Source of the DNA: Epiperipatus broadwayi
Lineage: Eukaryota > Onychophora > Udeonychophora > Euonychophora > Peripatidae
Reading direction: 5' to 3'
Length of the DNA stretch: 64,000 nucleotides
Assembly: GCA_028023455.1 (NCBI GenBank)
Contig: JAQFVV010006246.1
Location: forward strand, 3,523,501 to 3,587,500
Shown here: positions 36,480-48,514 of the stretch, in pieces
How positions within the stretch are numbered: the first letter of the stretch is position 1
Layout of the letters: every line of letters begins with the position of its first letter
Notes under the pieces: generated by a model
The model's input: the letters and a program-made list of their open reading frames with translations, nothing else
Told to the model about the DNA's origin: nothing
Databases searched by the model: none
Program-made: the position numbers and the translations under genes

Positions 36480-38600
36480 TAAATAAATATACATATATTG
36501 TAACAGTAGCTAGGTTCAAATATGGGTACTAAAGCAAGTAAAAGGCACTAATGATTACAAAAGTGTTTATTGTTGTTGTTATTATGGATTAAATTAATAG
36601 ATGCAAGAAAATCTATAGATATATATTTGAACCCTGTTACAAAGGAGTGAGTGAAATACATTAACCATTTAAAGATGTGAACACATACATATATATTTAT
36701 TACATGTGTTGCTGTGATGTTGTGCAGAATTAATTACTAACAGATAGATTTGTATGTGAAGATGAAGGGGAGCGATTATGTGCAGAGTTGTATTTTTTTT
36801 TGTTTGTTTTATATATTTTGTTGTTTATTACCATAAGTTATAGTTATTGAAATAATGTCATTTAGTAGCACATGTTTCTTAATGAAAGCAAATTAAAATA
36901 TAAGGCTGGAGAGAGTAATGAAAGGCATTGCAAGTTGTGCCACGGGTGATTTCTGTAATTGTCACAGAATTCCAAGAACTGGCCATTAAGTATTTTGGGA
37001 CAATGGAAACCTGATCATGCTAAAAGCATTTTTGAGATAATGGTCATTGGCATATGGATAAAAAAAAGTGTGAGGTGAAAAAGAAATAAAAGAACTATTT
37101 TTATTTTATTTTGGAGTGATTCAGAAAAGTGACGATTATAGAGAAAGAAGCATGGAAAGTAAATTTTAATAAAGCGATTTGATTAATTAATAAAAATAAA
37201 TTCCACTAAAATGCTGGGGTAAAAGAATCATGTGGATTCATTACACCGGCCCAGTGTACAGTTGTTTTGTGACCTGCCTACCGCAATGATCCTTATCTAT
37301 GGAGATTTTAGTCATCTATTTCAAGCAAATGAAGTGATCATGGAGCCCCAAACAAGAACTTTTGTGCCCTCAATTTTAGAATCACTTACCTAACACCTCT
37401 AGGATGGATTATTTTATGTGTAAATGTTATGGAATCTTTCATCATCTTTCAAACCGACAACTCTTGCTAAGACAATCACCATTGTAATACTGTAAGCTTA
37501 TAGATTCTCTGCCTTAAACACATGAACATTTGCTCTCAAAGGAGGTAACTATGACTTTCTCTCTATATATATTGAATGAACATATAATAGTTTAATACTA
37601 AATTAAGAAATGTGCACTTTGTCCCAAATTAAAGAAAAGAATTATAGAAAATAAGATTAAATTATTTAATAAATACAACTCTGATGCATACTTGCATTCT
37701 TTTATGAATGTGTATTTTGATATATATGTGTATCAGAATGACTGAGTCATATGCTTGAGATATTAGTATATGTGTGTATTAATACAGTGTTAGAATTTTA
37801 AGCTATAATGTGTATTTATTTGAATTACAAGATTCTTATAGTTTCTAGGTTATTATTTATAAAAGCTTACTGGTATTAAGGGCTGCATATCTCTAAAAGA
37901 ACAAAAAATAAGATTCTTAGGACATATAGGAAAATTATACAAGTGTATAAATGACGTTTCTTTATAAGATAACATAGGCTCTGTTCTTCCAATAGACATT
38001 GTCTCTCAGACCTTGAGACTGAGCTAGTCTGGATAAGGCACCCAATAAGGTCCACTGGAACTTTTTCTTTTATTTTTGAGGGGTATAATTTTTATTAAAT
38101 GGTAAGATTGGTGCTTGAAGTTGGCCATATCCGATGCTCATAAATATACCAACTTGTTCTCACTTAAATTCTTAGAATAGGATCACAGGTAGACTGTTAA
38201 AATATATTGTAACAGGATATATATATGCATTACATTTAAATTCTAATACTTAATGTTTTTGTAAATATCTAATGCTGAATTAAAAGCACAAACATTCAAA
38301 ATGCACAAATAACAAATTATTAATTTATTAATATGTTTGATTTAAATATTGAAATAAAATAAGATGTAAAAACATTATAGAATCGAAGCAAAGATTCTAA
38401 TCTTTAAATAAACTATAATAAAAACCTTTTGATTTAAAAAAAAATAGCGAAGAGAGTTTTTAATCATAAAAATAAAAATCACAAACAGATCCGTAGGGCA
38501 AAATGACCATTGAAAAGATGATTACGAAAGAGATAAGAGTCGAGGAATAGAAACAAAAGACTTGCTTTTCCCACCCAAAGATATAGACACAGACCTCAGT
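36480..38600. other. Intronic DNA, no gene recognised
   Basis: A patch of mixed composition at 37230-37560 and another at 37980-38170 look like old element remains, but I cannot assign them. No long frames. Confidence 0.5.
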
Positions 38601-38605
38601 GGAAA

Positions 38606-38672
38606 AATCCACTTAGCTACAAACCCAAAATTATTTAGCCACAAACCCAAAATCTACTTGGCCACAAACTCA
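38606..38672. repeat. Three-copy short tandem repeat
   Basis: CACTTAGCTACAAACCCAAAA, a second copy with TTTAGCCACAAACCCAAAA and a third with TTGGCCACAAACTCAAC follow each other with a period of about 23 bp. Confidence 0.75.
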
Positions 38673-38867
38673 ACCAATAAAATATAGATATGAAATATGT
38701 GAGATGGATCTGTGTATTCCAGAGATAAGATGCCTCAGGACTATAAAATGAAAAATCCAAAAGGAATAATTAGTTTGAGATTAGAAAAATTAAAATTTTT
38801 GAATTGATTCATCTTAAAAGTAAGAACATTTTAAAAAAAGCTATTATTGCCATCACCAAGAGTGTAA

Positions 38868-39092
38868 TCAGCTTCATCGGGCTTCCTTCAGTTCGGCCGG
38901 CCGAAGGCAGCTTTCATCTTCACGGATCCCAGAATTGAACCACTGGTGCCATATGCAGAAATCGTCAAGCTTCATAAATCATCATCGTCTGCAAGAAAAG
39001 GGCCCTTGCATAAATTAGATCTTCATCATGAAGGAATAAACACAGACAAAGGAAGGTATAAATTTCTAAATGATAAAATTAAACTCTCTTAA
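38868..39092 (+). other. GC-rich island with a 74-codon open frame, unidentified
   Basis: The part from about 38875 to 39010 is conspicuously GC-rich against its surroundings and includes GGCCGGCC. One + strand frame is open for 74 codons between stops, reading TDPRIEPLVPYAEIVKLHKS in its middle. There is no ATG at the start and no family I recognise. It might be a coding remnant of an element, an exon of an unrelated gene or a recent insertion. I do not assign a function. Confidence 0.4.
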
Positions 39093-39534
39093 ACTTAAAA
39101 TCTTTGAACTCTATTTGTCTTTAAAATGAACTATAGACTTTCTCTCTGGAGCAAACCTGAACTTTATTTCTTATATTTTTAAATCTTGCAATGTTAAAAA
39201 GTTATAGCTAAAGTTCTAAATGTAATCTCTTAAAATATGTATTGTTTTTTTTTATTCATGCTAAATAAAATCTGTTTGTAATAGGGTAGGGGTTTGCGAT
39301 TGCAAACTTAAATTTAAAGATAAAAACATCTATCATTATTTGTGCATTATTGAATTTAAAGGAAAGAAAAAATAGGTCAAATAGTATTTGTAGTAAAAAT
39401 AAGTTAAATATAATGTGCTATCGTAAAATGATTTTAAAGCCTTAAAATAAAGATTTTTTTTTATTAAATTATTAAAATTAACATAAGTTGAGTATAGGTA
39501 GCCATTTAGCCTTGTTTAAATATATTTTAGTTTA

Positions 39535-39965
39535 AGGGGGTTTTGATTTCAGATTATTTGTTTCGTAGTTGTGTCAATACTGGTGGAGAGATATATTGAC
39601 ATTTACATCAATGTAATGTGAAGTGTGTTCGCACATTAGGGAAATGTGCCCAACTGAATGCATGACCCCAAAGAGGCAGTCATATCATTGTAATGAACAC
39701 AGATGTATTTCCTGCACCATTAACCCATTCCAGCTCTATGGATTGAGACAATAAGCCGGCAAGATAAACTGTACTCCCATCCATACGTAGCATTATTCCC
39801 TTTATTATATTATATGCATGATACCTTTGCCAGACAGATGTTCATTTCTGTACTGGATGAAGGACATGTTTCCTCAAATAATATCATGCTTTTCAGATGC
39901 ACATTCCTGTCAGCGTGATTTGATGCTAACATGTTCACATTGCATGGGTTGCGGATATATATCTG
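39535..39965 (+). repeat. Dispersed repeat family 2, copy 2
   Basis: Counterpart of 27715-28165, same strand. The frames at 39810-40205 and 39818-40099 fall in it and have no recognisable domain. Confidence 0.7.
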
Positions 39966-40604
39966 GAAGCGAGCATTGGCGTGGCTGCGATATGCTTGCC
40001 ATTTCTCTATTGATTCAAATCCACTTGAGATTTGTCTCAGCTTGCTGTTTAGGCAATTATTTCCAGATTCAATCCTCTGATGACCAAGCCAATTTTTAAT
40101 GCAGTTCCGTTCCTGTATTGACTGCCACTTTCTTTTGGATTCTATTCCTGTGTCAACTGTGCCAATATTCTGTGTCTTATGACCAGCAAGTAAATAAATG
40201 GACAAAGGCAGAATTGAGATGGTAAGATTGTAGTTTAATACAAATAATTTTAACTATATACATTGTCTATTATAAGGCATAATAAAAGGTCGTGATGACC
40301 TGCATATAATAACCCTAATCCTGCTTTTGGACTTACAGAGGCAGGAGTCTCTGACTCATAATTAATACTCAGAACAATTAGATTAGGTTATGGGGGTTTA
40401 TATATCCCTCAAGACTTCTGGAGTCTTTTACATTCCTAACCATATATGGTGTTTTCACATATGTTTTCACATACATGCAGTATTTTTACATTTCTCGCCA
40501 TATATGGTATTTTACAGTTTTCTGACCCTATAAGGTCAGCTGAGCTTTCTATGATTTAACAACATTGCAATTTTACACAATCGTTGTACATAATTACTAT
40601 ACAG

Positions 40605-40840
40605 TTATTTTTATTTTACATATTCATTATATTTTACAGTTATTACTTTTATTCTACATTATTGTACTCTTATTATTATACAATTATTATTATTATTTAC
40701 ATATTCATTATACATTGCAGTTATTAGTTTTATTCTACATTTATACGATTATTATTATTGTTTTACATATTCGTTATACATTAAAAGTTATTAGTTTTAT
40801 TCTACATTTATTATTGTACTCTTATTATTATACAACTTAC
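40605..40840. repeat. AT-rich tandem repeat, about three copies
   Basis: TTACATATTCATTATA (with small changes) followed by CAGTTATTAGTTTTATTCTA recurs at about 40615, 40700 and 40765. The Tyr-rich frame across it is a product of the repeat. Confidence 0.75.
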
Positions 40841-40849
40841 ATATGTATA

Positions 40850-42150
40850 TCTTGCTGGGCCTTGAATACTGCAGTAATTCTCTGTGAAATTGAATTTTTA
40901 GTGTAGGCAATCATTAAATCTGATAAAAAAATCAATGTTAAAGAATAAGAATAAAATATTTTCTTTCAAGGAAAGTTATGTAAAAAATTTATGGTCAAGA
41001 AAACCAATTACATAAAGTTTGAAAAATATTATTGTGTTATAGAATCAGTTTTTTTGATAGTTGGTATAACTTCCAGTGTTATTGTATCATAAAAATTGTG
41101 AAGATTTCATTAATTTGAGTTGAGAAATATATTTACAATGAAAAAATTACTGAGATTAATTTTTAAAGATGATATATCACAATTAATTTCTGATATTTCA
41201 GGATGAATCTTTACATTGATTATAGACTTCATCTCTTTCTTCAAGCATTATCTTTACAACAATAGTATTAATTTTTACATCAAGATTATTATCTATTTTG
41301 TTGAGAATCATAGCCATAATTCTGAATGTTGCTGTTAAAACCATTTCAGATCTTTTAGGAAGTACAAAATAAGAAAATTACACTTTGCCAGAAATGTGTA
41401 ACAAATTAAATTTTCCTGTGTTGCACCCATTACTTTTCTTGTTCTAGTTTCATGTGGAGTTTAGACCTATTAGCTCTTAAAAGTTTTCATCTTATTTTTT
41501 AATTTTTCAAAAAAAAAAAAACATTTGAAAACATAATATGAATTGGTTCTTACTGGATATCTAGTACAACTATCACTTAAAGAAACATCTTTTAAACTGT
41601 TTATATAAATATTGTAAAGAAGTTATATTAAAAAAAAAAATTATTAGAGAATAGATAGATATTTTTCACATTCATACTGCATTAAAGATATTTCACTAGT
41701 AATTATTTAAAATTTCTTTTCTTTTTTTATTAGTGTTTTGCATACATATTGAGAATCCTATTATGAATAGTTTCATTTGTTACCTATCAGAATTTTTGCA
41801 TTCCTGGATTAAAAAATATTTGAGATTTAATTATCTAATATTACAATATTATTGGAGTCACTGACTTTTTCTCCATCTTATCATTTTAAAGATTTTTTTT
41901 GAGATTTTTTTTTTTTAATTCATCTGAAATTATGATATATTGGAATGTATTGGAGTAAGATTTAGAATTGTATTATGCTTAATGATTCATAATTTATATT
42001 TCAAGATTTTAAAATATATATCTTGTACTTAATTAAATAAATTTTTATATAAGAATAATGAATAAAAACTACTTAATCAAACTTATTAAAATAAAATTAT
42101 GTATTGTTAAATATAAATTTTGTTTATATAAGTTTTTTTTTTTTTTTTAA
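40850..42150. other. Intronic AT-rich DNA before exon 4
   Basis: Homopolymer runs (A12 near 41510, A11 near 41630, T18 just before the acceptor at 42151) and no recognisable element. Confidence 0.5.
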
Positions 42151-42152
42151 AG

Positions 42153-42318
42153 ATAAGAAGTGGTATAGAAGATTCTTCATTAATAGGAAAGTACTGTGGA
42201 ATAATTTCTCCTCCTGAAGTCATTACTTCTACTACTGATGCACTTGTGATAAAATACAGATCTGATGGATTAAATATGTCTTCACAATTTTATGCTAGAT
42301 ATACAATTTTTAATCATG
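42153..42318 (+). CDS. CUB module B, second-half exon
   Basis: The exon follows a long T tract ending AAAG and ends CATG|GTAAAT. It contains 55 codons plus one base in phase 0, so it joins the exon ending at 23975 after an 18.2-kb intron. It reads IRSGIEDSSLIGKYCG, then VIKYRSDGLNMSSQFYARY, the second half of a CUB domain with the fourth cysteine. The RSDG segment carries the Asp commonly found in the calcium-binding loop of CUB domains; with the Asp of CTKDYLE in the partner exon, module B is the best candidate here for Ca2+ binding (inference). NMS is a possible glycosylation site. The exon ends in phase 1, as do the ends of modules A and C. Confidence 0.92.
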
Positions 42319-42902
42319 GTAAATATTTGGGACCCTTTTATATGTATACATATATGTAAAATCAGATGAAACAATACATAATAATCAAAAATGTCTAAAA
42401 TAAAATCTCAATATATAAAATATATCAAAATGAATAAGAATTGCAGCCAACATTAATGTTTCCACTTGAATGACCAACTTTCCGTAATTTATGTATATTA
42501 ACACAATTATATTGTTTATTTAATAAATTATTCATCATATTTGTAAAATATGCCTCTTTGGGTTTTTTTTCTTTCAAATCATTTTCCATATGTAAAATAA
42601 AAGTATTAACAAAGCAAAAACTTTTATTACAAATAACTGAATGTTCTATAAATTCAGATTTAAATATATGCACAGAATATTATTATTTATTATATAAAAG
42701 TTCATGTTCATGAATTCTCTTTTTCAATGCACATTTACATTTTATATATAATATCACATTTGTTTATTTTATCAACATTCTTTCAATTAATAATTAATCT
42801 ATTATTTAGTAGTTTTTGCTTATGCATACTGTGTCCATTTTATTATATATTTTTACCGATTTTGTGTGAATGTGTACTTTTTTAAAATTTAAGCATTATT
42901 AC

Positions 42903-43155
42903 ACTTGATTTTTTATTTACTTTTGATGTCTTGACTTAGGTGAACCAATTTTTTTTTACTTGAATTTTTACTTACGTTTGATGTCTTGCCTTAGGCAACC
43001 CGAATTTTTTACTTGTTTTTTTTTATTTAGTTTTGATGTCTTGCCTTAGGCAAACTGATTTTTTTACTTGATTTTCTACTTACTTTTGATGTCTTGCCTT
43101 AGGCATTTTTAATTTTACAGTCTTCAGCGATTTTTTAAGTCTTGCCTTAGGCATT
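42903..43155. repeat. Minisatellite, unit about 60 bp, four to five copies
   Basis: Each unit contains TTTGATGTCTTGCCTTAGGC or a close variant, preceded by a T-rich stretch with TTTACTTG. The last unit is shortened to AAGTCTTGCCTTAGGC. It lies 590 bp downstream of a CUB exon. Confidence 0.9.
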
Positions 43156-43322
43156 TTCATTTTCCATCAATTTCAGCTATTTGTGGATAGAAATTTATCA
43201 CTTTCACACTTCTTGGTGGTGCTGCAGCATCGCTTAATGGCCACAGTATCAGTAACCAAAAACTACTGTATTTTGTTCTATACTAAGTATAAATCTCAAT
43301 GTATTAACTTTTTTCATAAAAC

Positions 43323-43476
43323 TAATTCTTAAGCACTTTTTGACTTTGAGCTCAGATGAAAACACTATGATTCTGGTTGTGATTTACTGAAAGCTGGCTC
43401 AGGGCAATTAATTAGTTTATATTATTAATTTATACCTTTTCATCTGAACTAGAAGTTAACAAGTACTTAAGAATTA
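43323..43476. repeat. Small MITE-like element with about 40-bp inverted ends
   Basis: TAATTCTTAAGCACTTTTTG... at the left pairs with ...CAAGTACTTAAGAATTA at the right, extending to TCAGATGAAAA and TTTTCATCTGA. The centre of about 75 bp is unpaired. TA follows the right end; the target duplication is unclear. Confidence 0.75.
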
Positions 43477-44309
43477 TATACTAAATGTATTCCTATTTTT
43501 CATTTGGAAAATGATTTGAAGAAAAGAAATCGTAGAAACTTATAAATATGACAGATAATTTATTAATTAATATAATTGTGCCAATACATATGGGAATATT
43601 AATGTTGTGTTTTAATGAGATTTTTTAAAATTTTTAATTGTAAAATGATGCTGAGATAGCAATTGTGAGGTAATTGGCTATAGATATTTATTTTTATATA
43701 ATGGTATTTTGCATATTGTAGATTTTATTTGAGAAGTTTTTGTTGTATACATATACACACATGAGTAAATACATGTAAAATAATACTTTTATTAAGTAAT
43801 TTGTGTCAAAGTTGTGAGGGCAGAACATTTGAACTTATCAAATAAACTGTAATAATTCGATATATATATATATTGAACAATAATAAAGGCATGTGTAAGA
43901 GATTGTGGATGAATGCTGGTTCAACACAAAACGTGCATCTTGTTGATCATACATTTTCCACATATCTTTTCTCATGTGTTTTTGATTACATCTCTCCACA
44001 AGGTGTTAAAAGCAGATAGAAACCAGTGCCTATCTTGAGTGAGAGGTTGTAGTAAAAATTACACTACAGAAATATTCATTATTGAATAATCTTCCATATA
44101 TGTAATTTTCAATTTATAATAAAAGTTAATAATAACAATATTCATTTGGAAATTTAGCCAGAAGCACTTGATTATATTGTAATCACTAATCAACCGAGTT
44201 AGTGCTAGCAAAAACATGATGTCATTTGATTTTCCAAGAACTATGTAGATAAATATTAGTGGATTTTCTATTTATTATACAATGTTTAAACTTTTTATAA
44301 GAATTGTTT

Positions 44310-44560
44310 TTTTAATATTTTTTTTATGACTTTCTTCATGTAATATTCTTTTGTGATCTGAACTGAAGGTATATTTAAAGTTACAAGATTGCTCATGGTC
44401 AAAGAAAACAAGCAGTATTAGACTGATAATTTATAGCAATTTTATATGGTTATAAAGTAGCTGGTGTTCAGTTAGTATTTTTTCTGAAATGTGTCTTGAT
44501 TCACCAATATATGATTTCTTGCACCCATGTATAATTTGATAAATATTATTTTTTTGTTTT
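44310..44560 (-). pseudogene. Penelope-like GIY-YIG endonuclease fragment
   Basis: On the minus strand the sequence encodes IIHGCKKSYIGESRHISEKI followed by LTEHQLL, matching the second half of the GIY-YIG fold in Penelope-like elements (YIGE, a downstream basic residue, then EH). A shifted frame with FDHEQSCNFKYTF and HKRILHEESHKKNIKK may continue it. It is separate from the RT fragment at 44880-45725 and seems to come from a different copy or family. Confidence 0.6.
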
Positions 44561-44879
44561 TAGGAATAGGATTTTTAGAATTAGTAATTAATGTGTCATT
44601 TGAAAGAACCAAAACTGAAATGTATTTATCTATTAAATGTTTTTTTAATAAATTTACACTGAATATTATTTAAAAAGGGCAAAATATCCATGTTTCATTA
44701 CTTTTTATTTATATTAAACTTATTTAATATGAGTAAAATTTGTCTTCTATCATATCCTACATTTATAAATACTTAAGAAAACAATTCAATATTTTGAATT
44801 TTATAACTACATAACTTTTCATTACAATGTAAAAAAAGATTCTAAGCTAACCATTTAATTATAAGTATGCAAAGTTTTT

Positions 44880-45725
44880 TTTTTTTTCGCATTAAATAGT
44901 GTAGCTATAATTTTACTCTAATTTATAATAGCTTTGCTAAGCGCTTTCGAGATTTCATGTTTGAATCTCATACTCATAGCTTTGTAACTAACGATTGTTA
45001 TGATTATGCAAATGCATTTGAATTTTTAATTAGTCCATTGTTTAGAGAGAGCAAAACATGCCTCTCTTTTATTAATGGCATTAATGTCATTTGCTATATA
45101 GAAAGCTTCTTTAACTTTTCTTTTGGCATTTAATGTATTATTAATACACATGATTTAAAATGAATATAACTCCTTTCATGAATAGATTTGACAAGTAATT
45201 TATAGTTTAAACAATCATTTCCTCTAGGCATTTGTAAATCTAAAAATTTTATAAGTCTGTTTTGTTCTTATTAATAGTCCAATTTCAATTGTTTAAATTA
45301 TTATAAAAGAATTTCAATAATATTTTTAGGGTCACAAACAAAAACATTATCAATATATCAAGCATATATTTTAATATTTTTAAATTACCTGTATTTAAAC
45401 AGCTTCTTTATATTTAGGTAATACAAAATTGCAAATTTTCATAATCATAGAGATCGATGGGCTATCAATTTATTTATTTTGTAATATTTATTTTTAAAGG
45501 TAGTTATAGTTTTATCATTTATAAATTTTAACTAGTCCATAATAAATTTTATTGTAATCTTATTTACTGAAATTTAATGTAAAACATTCTCAAAGGTATT
45601 TCTAGATTCTAGATGATCTATGGAATTATATAATTTGGTGACATTTACTTTACACTCTAGTGTAATTATACAATTTAATCATTTTAATTTTATCAATAAA
45701 TGAAAAAGATGAAGCATCTGTATAT
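44880..45725 (-). pseudogene. Penelope-like element fragment (RT plus nuclease tail)
   Basis: On the minus strand, in order: FSFIDKIKM near 45700, KFINDKTITTFKNKYYKIN at about 45460-45520, YIDNVFVCDPKNI at 45320-45360 (the YxDD position of RT), FLDLQMPRGNDC at 45215-45250 and YIHFKSC at about 45165. These blocks follow Penelope-like RT order. After a deletion near 45130 the GIY-YIG tail appears, with KVKEAFYIANDINAINK and LSKQWTN. Stops and frame changes abound. Part of this sequence recurs inverted at 50020-50790. Confidence 0.75.
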
Positions 45726-45749
45726 TTGTTTCAGAATATGCTGAGCTTT

Positions 45750-45850
45750 AGCAAATATACAGCTATTCCATCTTTTGGATTTATTGATAAAATTAAAAAT
45801 GTTCAATTGAATAATAATGACACTATGACTACATTAGATGTCATTAAATT
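45750..45850 (+). pseudogene. Inverted Penelope RT piece
   Basis: Encodes FGFIDKIKNVQLNNNDTMTT then LDVIKF on the + strand, the segment leading into the first catalytic Asp of Penelope-type RT. It faces the minus-strand copy at 45665-45720 head to head, forming an inverted arrangement of two RT fragments. Confidence 0.65.
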
Positions 45851-45899
45851 TCAGAAAATAAATTTACAATAAAATTTATTAATAATGTGAAAGGCTGAA

Positions 45900-47350
45900 A
45901 CGTTTGTTAGATGTGCCTTAAAATGCTTATATGACAGCCAATCAGGTGCAATAATGACTGTATAGGGAACTCAAGTCAAAACAATAATCAAAGATTTTAT
46001 AAGAAAAAGATGGTTCCACCTTCTTCTCTACTTAAATTTCTATAGAAATAAGCCAGTCTCTAGCATTTTAACCTAAGAATGTAAAGCTTTAAATACCTTC
46101 CCATTTAACTCACTAAATATTATATATAAATAAACAACATAAAATCTTTCGATTTAATATGAAGTAATTTTCAAATCCAATGAGTTGATAGTGTACCGGT
46201 CGAAAAACGTATATCGATCCAACAAAAACCAGAATACTGGCAAAGTATCTCTAGTCTGACCATGTACAAAATATATAAATCAGGTACATCATGAATTCTG
46301 CTCTATTTACCTATATCTCCAGATCAAAGATCTACTCAATAACATTTCTCAATGATAACATCGAATTCCTTCATTTTCACCATGCCAGAGCTGAGCCTTC
46401 AAGCATCAGATTCATTTTATTTTATATTTTAATGAAAACTTGGATGATTTCATTTATATGTATACTTAAAATCAAATATTACTTAAAATAAAATGTAAAT
46501 GAAATGATTTGAAAAACACTGTAAATTTAGTTTTAGATATATATTTTTTAAACTCAACAATTTAAAATTTTACATTTGACTCAAGCTCACTAAAGATAAT
46601 ATTCTTTACATTAATTTTATAATTAAACAGCAGATTTTTATGAGACTGCATCCTGTACGACAGATTTACATGAGCAGTTATCTTTCACTTTATTTAGTTT
46701 GTACAAACTTATGTTTACATTATTTAAAAAAGGACAAAAAAAGACTTAATTTAAATGACTACGGATTTTAAATATATCTAAATTTTCCGTTCACATTTAT
46801 TACAAGTTAATAATACATCAGCGTGTCTAACATTTGAGAAACATTGTATAAAAAGAATAAACATTTTATTTCTTATTTAAAGATTTTAAAACATTTTATA
46901 GTAAACTGATGTTAAAAAAAACAGTTATAATAAAACTGATTTGACGTCTTACTCATATGACACAAGAAAAGAAAATGATTCATTTAAATCTCAATTAGAA
47001 TAGCATTTTAATGTTATGAGAGAACCTTGCTGGAACAGCATTAAAATAACCTCACAGTGTTTAGAACTATAAGCTATTATAAAAAAAAATCGAACAGTTA
47101 ATCATCGAGCACACAAACTGCATTAGTTGGACTTTCAACTAAAATCATTCGGTTTATAAATATATAACATGAATTAGCTAAATTAAAAGATTTAACTAAT
47201 CACAAATTAAAGCAAAAGAATTTGGTAATTCAGGCTGAAAATTCTCGAGTTGAATCATTTTTTTATGGCTTACGTATTAGGTAAGCAATAAAAGAAAAGC
47301 AAAATAATGTTGGGTTAATAAACATATGAATGCAAATGAATGAAAAAACA
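45900..47350. other. Intronic DNA, no gene recognised
   Basis: Somewhat less AT-rich than the surroundings at 46180-46400. The 66-codon frame at 46291-46491 has no recognisable motif. Parts may be internal or flanking remains of the LTR-like segment that follows. Confidence 0.45.
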
Positions 47351-47352
47351 CC

Positions 47353-48501
47353 TGTAACATCATGAGTGCTTGACAGACACTCACATACCTACTCCAATGA
47401 AGAAAAGTGGTTCAGTAGATCCACCATGTTGCGAAACAAATACCGAATGGAAATAAGAATTACGAGAAGCCCCATGTCTGCCTGTACGGATATCATACAG
47501 ACTACCCAACTCCACCTCAACTCCAACCCACAGACATGCATAACCAGGAGTCAGCTCCTAACATCAAATAAATGACCGTTTTAGGTCTGTTCACACTACT
47601 CCGATCATTCCTAATTAACCCGAGATATTATAATCACCAAATGTGAATAATTTTAATTAAATAGCCTTAAATGATCTAATACTGCATAGAGATCAACCTG
47701 CACAACCAGCTACTTTATGTAAATATTTAACTAACAAGACCACATATATAGAATAAGGAAAAATATTTCTTGAATAGATTCTCCCTTTGTTATATCCGCA
47801 CTTACGACTGTGTAGCTATCCAATAACGTTCGCTAATGTTCAATTCCCATGCTGTTTTCTTGCCATTAATGCTCTGCTGCATATGCTCTCCAATGAATGG
47901 TCTGCAATGAATGCTCTGAATATACTCTGTATTCTCTGCAATGGGTGCTCTCCAAACGAATGGTCTGCAAGCGGATGCTCTCCAACAAATTGGTCTGCAA
48001 CGTGCTCTCCAACGGATTGGTCTGCAATGAATGCTCTCCAACGAATTGGTCTGCAATGAATGCTCTCCAATGAATGCTATGAATATCTCTGCTGCGGTCT
48101 CCCCATCTCTGTGGGCTCTTTCAGCTACACCCATGAACTACATTTCCACTGGGCGCTGGTCATTAACCGCAAGCACTGACGCGAGATATCTCTGCTGGTG
48201 TTAAACAGATGTCTACTCAAAATCTGCTACTCAACTACAGTGCTGTGTAGATGTTACACAGTCCTCTTATTGCTCTCTGATAACTGCAACAATCAATCAA
48301 TACACTGTCCAATAAGGCAACGTCTCTCATCCAGAAATATTTGTAATCAGCAAATATTTCTTGGAATTGTCGATCACCATTACGTCAATCCACTAATTAA
48401 ATTCCTGAGATATCAGAACACGATCTAAAAACAACCTCTCGAATAAATTCTAGTTTTTTCTGGAGTGCACAAACATGTCTGCCATTTTACAAAACATTAC
48501 A
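47353..48501 (-). mobile_element. LTR-like segment, possible 3' LTR of a minus-strand element
   Basis: Ends are inverted: TGTAAC at the left and CATTACA at the right (+ strand). On the minus strand the right end is preceded by GATGGGAAGGG, a good polypurine tract, and begins TGTAATGTTTTGTAAAATGG. No second LTR copy or pol fragment was found beyond 48515, and no target duplication is evident, so this rests on the ends and the purine tract alone. A minisatellite lies inside. Confidence 0.4.
47869..48085. repeat. Minisatellite, about 30-bp unit
   Basis: Variants of TGCTCTCCAACGAATTGGTC followed by TGCAATGAA repeat seven or so times with internal drift. Both strands appear open for up to 110 codons, producing Asn-Glu-Trp-Ser-Ala-type and Arg-Pro-Ile-type repeats; this is a by-product of a unit near a multiple of three. 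Confidence 0.85.
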
Positions 48502-48514
48502 CCCTTCCCATCTT

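Noticed and set aside
39810-40205. 131-codon minus-strand frame as a gene
   Set aside because: Overlaps a dispersed repeat that is non-coding in its other copy; no domain.
40565-40906. 113-codon Tyr/Ile-rich frame
   Set aside because: Produced by an AT-rich tandem repeat with imperfect units.
44563-44640. Acceptor-like TTTTTAG followed by an apparent exon between CUB modules B and C
   Set aside because: The downstream frame lacks CUB cysteines, and exon 4 already joins exon 5 in phase.
47787-48134. Frames encoding repeated NEWSA or RPIRWRA units as a repeat protein
   Set aside because: Both strands are open because of a short minisatellite; no signal peptide, domain or splice context supports a gene.
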